A DNA stretch of 61,718 nt, from positions 1 to 61,718 of the forward strand of contig NZ_JABVXF010000026.1 of NCBI RefSeq assembly GCF_013349995.1. Reading direction: 5' to 3'. Below the pieces are notes generated by a model that searched no databases, had not been told where the DNA came from, and saw only the letters and a program-made list of their open reading frames with translations. This stretch comes from Pseudoalteromonas sp. 0303 (GTDB lineage Bacteria; Pseudomonadota; Gammaproteobacteria; Enterobacterales; Alteromonadaceae). Both the position numbers and the translations under genes were made by a program. Numbering within the stretch: position 1 is the stretch's first letter; each line of letters opens with the position of its first letter. Below are positions 35,957 to 44,093 of the stretch, in pieces.

Positions 35957-36247
35957 TTCAGGTTAACAAATAACTTGCCAAAATAACGAGAACATCAACT
36001 TTAAGCTTATAAAACAAGCTATAACGTTAAACAACAATTCTCAGCTATTGTCTGAATGTGAACTTTTTATCGTTTTATTTAAAACTCAACAAATTGATTC
36101 TATTAACAAATATGCAAGCTCAGTTACATTTTTATTCGTATTTAATCCAAGTAAAAGTGCTTATAAAAAGTGACTTATGCAATCTAGCCAACAATTTTTA
36201 ACAACAAATATGTGCTAACAGCGATAAAGTAATTGCATTAAATTGAG
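35957..36247. other. Gap between protease B promoter and lipoprotein pseudogene
   Basis: No gene or clear structure is visible. The stretch is very AT-rich. It probably holds the remains of the promoter of the decayed plus-strand lipoprotein gene that begins at 36248. Confidence 0.4.
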
Positions 36248-36647
36248 ATGAAAATCATGACTAGACTACTAATTTTAATCACCAGTTTTTCTCTTATATC
36301 AGTCTGCGCCATCATGGGTTTAAGGCTAAACAGTCCCTGAAACTGGTTTACCCATGAATTAAAAAAAACAGCGCTTACAGGAATTTATAAGTGAACAACA
36401 GGCTATTTAAAGTGGCGCATATTATTTAGGTGAAGTTGAAGGGCTTAGTTGTCTTGGTAAGCGTTCAGTACAATCTGGTGGTTATAGCACTACAGAGATA
36501 AATAGTATTGCTATTGAGCAGCTAAAACTTGAAGTAGTAAATATAGGTGGCAATGGCTACTTAGTTGAGAGTTGTAAAGACTTTACCAGGGATTATCAAA
36601 ACTGCGATGTTGCAACCTTGTGTTCTGGTAAAGTCTTTGCTTTTTAG
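36248..36647 (+). pseudogene. Decayed RcsF/DUF4156-like lipoprotein gene
   Basis: An ATG at 36248 starts a lipoprotein-like signal (MTRLLILITSFSLISVCAIM) that stops at TGA 36338-36340. The remainder reads in another frame. After in-frame stops at 36360 and 36408 it continues without interruption from SGAYYLGEVEGLSC to CSGKVFAF and TAG at 36647. The pattern LGEVEG, then ESCKDF...NCDVATLCSG, resembles RcsF and DUF4156 outer-membrane lipoproteins (paired cysteines, LGEV core). One frameshift plus stops mean no full product. The end overlaps the convergent sulfatase by 4 bp. A sequencing error cannot explain all the lesions. Confidence 0.6.
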
Positions 36648-38173
36648 CGGTTTAACGCTTGCTTTGAAATCATCTCAGCAACACTACCCACTTGTACTGA
36701 CATACTCTCTTGGCTAGGTGGAAAAGCCTTAAAGGATTTTACAAACTCTGTAATTTGATTACCTGCTGGGCCTAAGATCCAACTACGGTTTTCTGCCCAC
36801 TCATCATAACCCCTAGCATCAATGAAACGCTCAAATGGATCCATTTTTAAGTTAATAATATAAGGTGAAGTAAGAGCTTGCTGTGTAGACCTAAACCAAT
36901 GATTTTGTTCTGTAAAGATTAATTTCCAGTCACCGTAACGCATTCCATGAAAGGTAGTTTCGGTGAAATAATAAAACTCTTTACGCTTTGTTTTGCCATT
37001 ATTTAGCAAAATATCACTTTGATCGAAACCATCTAAATGAACCTTATATTTTTGACCATTGATTTTGGTGCCTTTTAATAAATTAGCTTTTAAATCTTTA
37101 TCGCCAACCCATGACATGATCGTTGGCATCCAATCTTCCATTGTCATGAACTCACCTGTGCTCACGCCTTTAGGAATATGACCAGGCCATTTAACAACCA
37201 TAGGTACTCTGAAGCCACCTTCCCAGCCACCAACGCCTTTTTCACCATGAAATGGCTGGTTGCCACCATCAGGCCATGAATTTGAAGCTGCACCGTTATC
37301 TGTAGAAAACATCACTATTGTATTATCAGCTACTTTAAGTTCATCAAGTAAGTTAAGTAACTCACCTACATCATCATCCATTTCGGCCATACCATCAGCA
37401 TATAAACCAAAGCCAGTTTTGCCGTCATAAGCTTTATTAAGGTTAGTTTGGTAATGCATACGAGTTGTATTATGCCAAACAAAGAAAGGTTTATTTTGTT
37501 TTACTGCATCACGGATAAAGCGTTTTGACTCTACAAGTACTTCTTGGTCTAAATTGCGTTGACGCTCTTTCCCAAATGGACCAAGATCTTTAATCTCTTG
37601 CTTGCCATTACCAAGCGCTTTTGAATGAATGACCCCACGCATTTTTAAACCAAACTTCTCTTGTGTTTTAGCGTCTTGAGGATAATCTTGCTGTTCTGGG
37701 TACTCACCGGCATTGAGGTGATATAAAATACCAAAAAATTCATCAAAGCCATGATTTGTAGGTAAGTGTTCATCACGATCACCTAAATGGTTTTTACCAA
37801 ACTGGCCTGTGACATAACCCTTTGATTTGAGCATAGTTGCTAAAGTCGGATCTTTCTCTTGCAAGCCTTGTTTCGCGCCTGGGAGCCCTACTGTACTGAG
37901 ACCAGTACGCATTGGATACTGACCTGTGATAAATGCAGCGCGGCCAGCAGTGCAAGAGGCCTGTGCGTAATGGTCCATAAATATCATGCCATCATTAGCA
38001 ATTCTATCTATGTTTGGGGTACTGCCTCCCATCATGCCTCGATGATAGGCACTAATGTTCCACATACCAACATCGTCACCCCAAATAACAAGTACATTGG
38101 GTTTATCTGCAGCAAAGCTTGGTAAACTAAAACCTAAAATGGTCAAACAGACCAATACGTATCTAAACATCAC
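36644..38173 (-). CDS. Secreted sulfatase (arylsulfatase family)
   Basis: The protein has 509 aa with a signal peptide (LTILGFSLPSFAA). The sulfatase core has the metal-binding start PNVLVIWGDDVG. Its formylglycine motif is CTAGR in YAQASCTAGRAAFITGQYP. The usual motif is CxPxR; the CxAxR form is known for enzymes matured by radical-SAM anSME-type proteins. STDNGAASNSWPDGG and FHGEKG belong to the second metal half-site. Substrates may be sulfated algal polysaccharides or aryl sulfates; the sequence does not decide. No maturase gene is in the window. The gene is monocistronic. Confidence 0.9.
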   Translation of the reverse strand: MMFRYVLVCLTILGFSLPSFAADKPNVLVIWGDDVGMWNISAYHRGMMGGSTPNIDRIANDGMIFMDHYAQASCTAGRAAFITGQYPMRTGLSTVGLPGAKQGLQEKDPTLATMLKSKGYVTGQFGKNHLGDRDEHLPTNHGFDEFFGILYHLNAGEYPEQQDYPQDAKTQEKFGLKMRGVIHSKALGNGKQEIKDLGPFGKERQRNLDQEVLVESKRFIRDAVKQNKPFFVWHNTTRMHYQTNLNKAYDGKTGFGLYADGMAEMDDDVGELLNLLDELKVADNTIVMFSTDNGAASNSWPDGGNQPFHGEKGVGGWEGGFRVPMVVKWPGHIPKGVSTGEFMTMEDWMPTIMSWVGDKDLKANLLKGTKINGQKYKVHLDGFDQSDILLNNGKTKRKEFYYFTETTFHGMRYGDWKLIFTEQNHWFRSTQQALTSPYIINLKMDPFERFIDARGYDEWAENRSWILGPAGNQITEFVKSFKAFPPSQESMSVQVGSVAEMISKQALNR

Positions 38174-38345
38174 TTTCTCCTTGAAATCTTACTAAAGCAT
38201 TTGCCTCAGTTTCAAAAATCCCTCGCTTGCAGTTACCTTATACTGCTTCATTAAGATATATCTACAAGTGATAAATTGTGTATATTTAATACTATTAGAG
38301 CAGCCCTTATTTACAAGTTAAATCTGCATTAACTTTGATTTAAAT

Positions 38346-38375
38346 ATAAAAAAACCGAGCATAAAGCTCGGTTTT
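38346..38375 (-). terminator. Intrinsic terminator after gltX
   Basis: AAAACCGAGC (38351-38360) pairs with GCTCGGTTTT (38366-38375) across a five-base loop. On the minus strand the stem is followed by a T-run (38348-38354). It lies 17 bases after the gltX stop. Confidence 0.9.
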
Positions 38376-38391
38376 GGGAGTTACATTATGG

Positions 38392-39876
38392 TTATACTTG
38401 TGGATAATCGCGGTATGCACGCTCAATTTTTTTCGCTTGCTTTTTAGACACACCAAGATGTGCTAGTGCAACACGTAAACGAGCACGTGATAAATCAGAA
38501 CCTAAAATTTCCATCGCATCAAGTACTGAAGTTGAAGATGTCTTACCTGTGATAGCCACAAAGATTGGCTCAAGGAAGTCTTTAATCTTCAATTCATGGA
38601 AAGTCGCCACTTCTTTTGCGATAGCAAAAATCGCTGGTTTTTCCCAACTGCGTAAACCTTCTAATTGCCAGATGAAGAACTGTAATGCTTGACGGATTAC
38701 ATCTTCATCAGCTTTACCTGCCGTTAATAGCGCAGGATCATAGCTTGGAATACCACCTACAAAATGACCGGCAAGGTCAACCATATCAGAAAGCGTATTA
38801 ATACGCGTTTTTGCTTCTGGTAATACTTTAGTGAATAGCTCTGTATTAAATTTCCAATCTACAAAACGCTGCATTAGCTCTGCATCAGATAAGTTTTCAC
38901 GGATCCACATACCGTTTAGCCAGCTAAGCTTATCGATGTCGAAAATAGGGCCACCAAGCGACACACGTTTCATATCAAAGTGTTCAATCATCTCTGCTAG
39001 CGTGAACTTTTCACGCTCATCAGGCATTGACCAACCCATGCGGCCTAAATAGTTTAATAGTGCCTCAGGTAGGTAGCCCATCTCTTTATAGTAATTGATT
39101 GAAGTTGGGTTTTTACGCTTCGATAATTTTGACTTATCTGGGTTACGAAGTAACGGTAAGTGACCTAGTACAGGCGCTTCCCAACCAAAATCTTCGTATA
39201 ATTTTAATAGCTTAGGCGCTGAATTGATCCACTCTTCACCACGGAAAATGTGGCTAATTTGCATGTGGTGATCATCAACAACGTTGGCAAGGAAGTAAGT
39301 TGGGAAACCGTCAGCTTTAAGTAGCACTTGCATGTCTACATTTTCCCATGGGATCTCAATTTCGCCACGTAGGTAGTCGTTAAACTTGAACGTGCCTTCG
39401 CTTGGGATCTTCATACGGATTACGTAAGGTTTACCCGCTTCAAGGTTTGCTTTAATTTCATCTTCAGAAAGATTTAAACCACGACCATCGTATTTAGGGC
39501 GTAGGCCTTCGGCCATTTGCTCTTCACGCATTTGGTCTAGTTCTTCGCTCGTAGCAAAACAGTAAAAAGCTTTACCCTGTTCAACTAACTGATGCGCAAA
39601 TTTCTTATATAAATCGCTACGCTCAGATTGACGGTATGGACCAAACTCACCGCCGACATCTGGACCGTGATCCCAGTTTAAGCCTAACCATTGTAAGCTA
39701 TCCATAATAGCTTGCTCTGATTCTGGCGTACTACGAACTTGGTCTGTATCTTCAATACGTAACACAAACTCACCGCCTTGCTGCTTAGCAAAACAGTAGT
39801 TAAATAATGCGATGTATGCAGTACCTAGGTGCGGGTCACCAGTCGGTGACGGAGCAACACGGGTGCGAATTGTCAT
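38392..39876 (-). CDS. gltX: Glutamyl-tRNA synthetase
   Basis: The enzyme has 494 aa from the ATG at 39876 ([20 protein letters not shown]). The frame extends 16 codons further upstream, but the conserved N-terminus and family length favour 39876. It has the class I HIGH-like motif (PTGDPHLGT) and the KMSKS-like motif KLSKRKNP, plus the anticodon-binding C-terminal domain ([20 protein letters not shown] region). It charges tRNA-Glu. It ends in a strong terminator. Confidence 0.97.
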   Translation of the reverse strand: MTIRTRVAPSPTGDPHLGTAYIALFNYCFAKQQGGEFVLRIEDTDQVRSTPESEQAIMDSLQWLGLNWDHGPDVGGEFGPYRQSERSDLYKKFAHQLVEQGKAFYCFATSEELDQMREEQMAEGLRPKYDGRGLNLSEDEIKANLEAGKPYVIRMKIPSEGTFKFNDYLRGEIEIPWENVDMQVLLKADGFPTYFLANVVDDHHMQISHIFRGEEWINSAPKLLKLYEDFGWEAPVLGHLPLLRNPDKSKLSKRKNPTSINYYKEMGYLPEALLNYLGRMGWSMPDEREKFTLAEMIEHFDMKRVSLGGPIFDIDKLSWLNGMWIRENLSDAELMQRFVDWKFNTELFTKVLPEAKTRINTLSDMVDLAGHFVGGIPSYDPALLTAGKADEDVIRQALQFFIWQLEGLRSWEKPAIFAIAKEVATFHELKIKDFLEPIFVAITGKTSSTSVLDAMEILGSDLSRARLRVALAHLGVSKKQAKKIERAYRDYPQV

Positions 39877-39956
39877 GGTTATATCTCTCAAAAGACAATT
39901 AAAAATTTGCCCAAATGCTAGCACAGCACGGGCTATAATCGAAGTGAAAAGCCGCT

Positions 39957-40316
39957 TTATGCCGCGACTTTATCTAAATAAGCAATGATATCATTTGATT
40001 CATACAACCAAGTTACTTGGCCGTTTTCTTCAATACGTAAACAAGGCACTTTCACTTTGCCGCCCTGCTCTAAAAGCTCTTGGCGAAATTGCTCGTTACC
40101 TTTAGCGTCACGAGTTTCAACTGATAGACCTTGGCGCTTAATAGCACGACGTACCTTCACGCAAAATGGACAGGCTTTAAATTGATAAAGCTTAAATTGT
40201 GACGTCACTGAGTCAAGCGCTGCTTGCTCTGCTGCTGGACGCTTTTTACTGCGTGGTGTGAATACAAAATCAAAAAACAAAATGATGCGGCCTAGTAACC
40301 AACGAACAAACTTCAT
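39957..40316 (-). CDS. Membrane-associated glutaredoxin-like protein
   Basis: The protein has 119 aa. A hydrophobic N-terminal segment ([16 protein letters not shown]) may tether it to the inner membrane. A glutaredoxin/GST-N-terminal thioredoxin fold follows, with redox motif CPFC ([15 protein letters not shown]), the cis-Pro strand KVKVPCLRI and the glutathione-site [10 protein letters not shown]. It has a good ribosome-binding site (GAAGGTAAG). It lies 80 bp upstream of gltX in the same direction. The likely role is glutathione-dependent disulfide exchange. Confidence 0.87.
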   Translation of the reverse strand: MKFVRWLLGRIILFFDFVFTPRSKKRPAAEQAALDSVTSQFKLYQFKACPFCVKVRRAIKRQGLSVETRDAKGNEQFRQELLEQGGKVKVPCLRIEENGQVTWLYESNDIIAYLDKVAA

Positions 40317-40383
40317 CTTACCTTCTCATGTGGCTCTAAAAAATAGTGGGCAATTTTAACACAGCTAAGCGCGCTGCAACACC

Positions 40384-41355
40384 TTAAAACAGCTCTATAG
40401 AATCATCTTGAGGTTTGATTTGTTGAATATCTAACTCTGAATGGGCAGTGACGCAATTACGACCACTGTTTTTAGAATGGTACAAGGCCTGATCGGCTTT
40501 TTGGACTAGGCTGGCAACCATTTCAAACTCGTAAATTGGCATAAAACCACTACTCACAGTTAAGTTACCAACTTGAGGAAAGGGGTATTCTGCCACACAG
40601 CCTCGAAAACGATTTAGGGCATTACGTGCATCGAGCTCGTCACTTGCTTGAAATAACACAGCAAACTCTTCGCCGCCATAGCGAAAAACGAAATCTTCAA
40701 TTCGAAAATTATTTTTTAATAGCTGCGCTACTAACAAGATCACTTCGTCGCCAATAACGTGGCCATAGTTGTCATTTACGCTTTTAAAATGGTCAATATC
40801 GACCATCGCCAAATACCAATGACGTTGCTTTGACTCATGGCTTTCATGATCCACAGCAGCATCGGCTGCAATTTCAATCACCTTTTTATCAAAGGTTTGC
40901 CTGTTTAAAAGCTCTGTTAAAGGGTCAAGTTGCGACTTATAAAGTAATGACAGTTGATTCGCGTAGATATTTAGCATGTAGATGGCGAGCATGCTACAGC
41001 GTTCTGAAAGCTCTTTTTCAGACTCAATGACCAGTACACCAACCACATTGCCCATGTAATAAATGGGCACATAAGTAGAAATAAAACCGTAGTTGCGACT
41101 GATGCGAATTTTATTGCGGCTGACTTTTTCGATGAGCTCATTGACTTCGTGTTCACTGAGCTCTTCGATAACCGAATCTTTATTTAGCAGCCTTGCAGGC
41201 AGGCCAGGTTTAAAAAACTTATTGATGTAAATAGCAAAACGAGAAAACTCATCTAATTCACTGACGGCATTAATAAGCGCCTGATCGAGCTCAGGCTCTT
41301 CTTCTTGTTGGGTGATTTCTACAACCCAGTCATGTCCGCAAGCGTTAGCCGCCAT
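40384..41355 (-). CDS. GGDEF diguanylate cyclase with GAF-like sensor
   Basis: The protein has 323 aa. The N-terminal half is a GAF-like sensory domain (YGFISTYVPIYYMGNVVGVL). A long connecting helix leads to a GGDEF domain with DPLTELLNRQTFD, the active site FRYGGEEF and the inhibitory site RIED five residues before it. It is predicted to be an active cytoplasmic cyclic di-GMP synthase. This is the third GGDEF protein in the window, each with a different sensor, all with a conserved inhibitory site. Confidence 0.9.
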   Translation of the reverse strand: MAANACGHDWVVEITQQEEEPELDQALINAVSELDEFSRFAIYINKFFKPGLPARLLNKDSVIEELSEHEVNELIEKVSRNKIRISRNYGFISTYVPIYYMGNVVGVLVIESEKELSERCSMLAIYMLNIYANQLSLLYKSQLDPLTELLNRQTFDKKVIEIAADAAVDHESHESKQRHWYLAMVDIDHFKSVNDNYGHVIGDEVILLVAQLLKNNFRIEDFVFRYGGEEFAVLFQASDELDARNALNRFRGCVAEYPFPQVGNLTVSSGFMPIYEFEMVASLVQKADQALYHSKNSGRNCVTAHSELDIQQIKPQDDSIELF

Positions 41356-41419
41356 CTAAAAAGTCCCCAAAACTGCTTATTACTTTAGTTTAGTTAACTT
41401 TATCAGAATTACTAAAAAA

Positions 41420-42523
41420 CTATAACAAAATCATATCATCTCGGTGAATTACTTCGCTGCTTGGTGCAAATGCAAGCAACTGGGTAATTTGCGACGAATG
41501 ACAGCCTTTAATTTGATCTACTTCTTGATGGTTAAAATTAACAAGGCCTTTGGCTATACATTGCCCTTGACACGTCACTACTTCAATCACATCACCGCGT
41601 TCAAATTGCCCTCGCACAGTTTTTACGCCTTTTGCCAGTAAGCTTGCACCACGCTCTTTAAGTGCAAGGCTTGCGCCATCATCAATCACTAATTGCCCCG
41701 TGCTTTTAGGTCCTGCAAGTAACCATTTTTTGCGGCCATCTTTTGGTGCGGTGAGTTTTAAAAAGCGTGTACCAGGGAGCTTGTCGGCCATACAATTAAG
41801 TATCACATTTTTGCCTGCGCCTTTTGCAATAATGACCTCAACACCAGCGCGACGTGCAATATCGGCTGCTTGCAGTTTGGTTGCCATACCACCGGTACCT
41901 AGGGTGGTGCCACTGCCACCAGCGAGCTCTCTTAGCTCATCATTAATATGCTCAACTTCGTTGATAAGTGTTGCATTAGCATCAGAGCGCGGATCGCCTG
42001 TAAATAAACCTTCTTGGTCAGTTAACAGTAACAGCTTTTCAGCATTTGCTAATATTGCGACTAAAGCAGATAAGTTATCGTTATCACCCACTTTAATCTC
42101 GGCGGTGGCTACAGCGTCGTTCTCGTTAATAATTGGCACCACATTGTGAGCAAGAAGTGCATTTAAGGTATCGCGGGCATTTAAGTAACGTTCACGGTCT
42201 TCTACATCGGCGCGGGTCAGTAGCATTTGTCCAACATTCACACCATACAAAGCAAACAGACTCTGCCAAATATGAATAAGCTGTCCTTGGCCGATTGCGG
42301 CAAGCATTTGTTTTTCAATCAAAGAACGACCACAGGGGGTAATAAGTTGCTCGCGACCTGCAGCAACTGCGCCGCTTGATACTAAAACAACCTGATAACC
42401 CTGTTTTTTTAATTCACAACATTGGCGAACAAGTTCAACCATGTGTGCTTTATCTAATTTGTCGGTACCGCCTGTCAGCACGCTTGTGCCCAGCTTTACA
42501 ACAACGACGTGTGGCCTTTGCAT
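41420..42523 (-). CDS. proB: Glutamate 5-kinase
   Basis: The enzyme has 367 aa and performs the first step of proline synthesis. The amino-acid kinase domain has [10 protein letters not shown] at the N-terminus, [19 protein letters not shown] and [14 protein letters not shown]-terminal PUA domain covers about 275-360 ([15 protein letters not shown]). It is normally followed by proA, which is not adjacent here; the downstream neighbour is the GGDEF gene. It is divergent from the EamA transporter gene. Confidence 0.97.
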   Translation of the reverse strand: MQRPHVVVVKLGTSVLTGGTDKLDKAHMVELVRQCCELKKQGYQVVLVSSGAVAAGREQLITPCGRSLIEKQMLAAIGQGQLIHIWQSLFALYGVNVGQMLLTRADVEDRERYLNARDTLNALLAHNVVPIINENDAVATAEIKVGDNDNLSALVAILANAEKLLLLTDQEGLFTGDPRSDANATLINEVEHINDELRELAGGSGTTLGTGGMATKLQAADIARRAGVEVIIAKGAGKNVILNCMADKLPGTRFLKLTAPKDGRKKWLLAGPKSTGQLVIDDGASLALKERGASLLAKGVKTVRGQFERGDVIEVVTCQGQCIAKGLVNFNHQEVDQIKGCHSSQITQLLAFAPSSEVIHRDDMILL

Positions 42524-42645
42524 TTGATTTTTATATTCTGTAATTAAAATAGAGAATTTATATATACCAGCTAACGGTTTTTGAACAAGTTAAAAAAATT
42601 CATGCTAGGATCGCGCTCTCGTTTTTTTACTCAATAGCGACACCT

Positions 42646-43593
42646 ATGCCAGCCAGTTTATGCTTAATTATCGCGACCTTTTTATGGGGTAGCTCCTACA
42701 TTGCTCTAAAGCATGCAATCAATGTTTATGATCCTGTGTTAGTGATTTTTTTAAGAATGCTAACCACCCTATTGATTAGCTTATGTTTATGGCGCTATAT
42801 AATCCGCTTTGAGTTTAAACAAGGTGACTGGAAGTACTTAATTGGTATGTCACTGGCTGAGCCTTGCTTTTATTATTTATTTGAAGGGCATGCTCTTGAA
42901 TACACTTCGGCATCGCAAGCTGGGGTAATAGTCTCTTGTTTACCTATTATCGTCGCTATTTTGGCGTTCTTAATATTAAAAGAGTACATCAGTAAAGCCA
43001 TCGTCGTTGGTTTTACCTTATGTATTGGTGGCAGTATTTTATTAACGCTATTATCACCAAGCACTGAGCAAGCCCCAAACCCACTGCTTGGTAACTTTTT
43101 AGAGTTGATGGCGATGGTGTGCGCGGCGTTTTATACCGTGAGCGTAAAACACCTAGTAGCTCGTTACTCACCACTTACTTTAATTGCAATTCAAGGGCTT
43201 AGCGGTAGCATATTCTTTGCGCCTTTTTTATTTTTCATCGAACTACCCAGCGAAAATCAGCATGATTTAAGTGCCCTACTGAGCATTTTATATTTAGGCT
43301 CATGTGTCACTTTAGGCGGCTATGGCATGTACAACTACGCCATTAGTAAGGTGTCGGTATTAACTGCTGCTGCTTATTCAAACCTCATTCCAATTTTTGC
43401 GTTAATTTTGTCTGGCATTTTACTTGGCGAAGTACTGACACTATGGCAATGGGTGAGTATTGCAGTGGTATTCGCCGGTGTTATTGTTAGTCAACGTCAT
43501 CAAGAGCTGAAAGTTGACGTATACAACGATAATTTATCAGCCGACACCAATAGCCTAAACTCTGTCCCTGAAGCTAACGAGTCAAAAGGGTAA
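42646..43593 (+). CDS. EamA/DMT superfamily transporter
   Basis: The protein has 315 aa with ten predicted transmembrane helices arranged as two EamA repeats (LIIATFLWGSSYIALKHAI and GSCVTLGGYGMYNYAISKVS). The family exports or imports small metabolites; the substrate is unknown. The C-terminal 94 bp overlap the convergent sortase gene. The first convincing plus-strand terminator lies 457 bp after the stop at 44050-44076, inside the start of the sortase gene, so its mRNA is likely antisense to most of that gene. Confidence 0.9.
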   Translation: MPASLCLIIATFLWGSSYIALKHAINVYDPVLVIFLRMLTTLLISLCLWRYIIRFEFKQGDWKYLIGMSLAEPCFYYLFEGHALEYTSASQAGVIVSCLPIIVAILAFLILKEYISKAIVVGFTLCIGGSILLTLLSPSTEQAPNPLLGNFLELMAMVCAAFYTVSVKHLVARYSPLTLIAIQGLSGSIFFAPFLFFIELPSENQHDLSALLSILYLGSCVTLGGYGMYNYAISKVSVLTAAAYSNLIPIFALILSGILLGEVLTLWQWVSIAVVFAGVIVSQRHQELKVDVYNDNLSADTNSLNSVPEANESKG

Positions 43594-44093
43594 CAGGTTA
43601 ATAAATAAAGGCCTGATTGTGCTAAAAAGCCCTGTTCGCTTTGATGAATAACATCAATGCTACGAACTTGATAGTGCTCAATCTGGCCACTTTGCAACTG
43701 CATACTGAACTGCTCACCCACTGCGACATGTTTTAAAAATGCAAAGTGGGTGTCGTTATGACCAGCTATTAACCCCCCTTTTGAGCTGCCAAGTTCACCG
43801 CTTGGCAAAAAATGCCCCGGGGCAAACGCAAGGTTTCGCCCCGATGCACCAGCAAGTACGGTCAACTCTTGCTGCTGGCTTGGCCAATTTATGTGTGCAG
43901 TGACATAACCATCGGCGTAAAACCAAGGCCTCACTTGCTGATTAGGACTTTGCAAAGCTTGCTGCCAAGCAGATTCGATCAACGCCTGTGCCAGCCAAGC
44001 TTTCGCCTGCATATAACCGCCATTAACAAACAATGCGATGCCAAGTAAGGCGCTGCAAACTGGCAGCGCTTTTTTTAGCGTCGCCATTGCCAT
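43500..44093 (-). CDS. Class GN sortase of the proteobacterial dedicated sortase system
   Basis: The protein has 197 aa from the ATG at 44093; GTG 44099 and ATG 44087 are alternatives. An N-terminal membrane anchor (VCSALLGIALFVNGG) precedes the sortase beta-barrel. Catalytic His lies in AGHNDTHFAF, Cys in YLLTCYPF and Arg in GTEFRLLV. Family members transpeptidate a single neighbouring target. The gene overlaps the end of the target gene by 19 bp and has no ribosome-binding site of its own, so it depends on translational coupling. The 3' end overlaps the convergent EamA gene by 94 bp. Confidence 0.9.
   Translation of the reverse strand: MAMATLKKALPVCSALLGIALFVNGGYMQAKAWLAQALIESAWQQALQSPNQQVRPWFYADGYVTAHINWPSQQQELTVLAGASGRNLAFAPGHFLPSGELGSSKGGLIAGHNDTHFAFLKHVAVGEQFSMQLQSGQIEHYQVRSIDVIHQSEQGFLAQSGLYLLTCYPFDSLASGTEFRLLVSADKLSLYTSTFSS
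44050..44076 (+). terminator. Plus-strand intrinsic terminator within the sortase gene start
   Basis: GCGCTGC (44050-44056) pairs with GCAGCGC (44063-44069) across AAACTG and is followed by seven T (44070-44076) on the plus strand. On the minus strand the stem is followed by CTTACTTGG, so it points only rightward. The only upstream plus-strand gene is eamA, ending at 43593. Confidence 0.75.
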
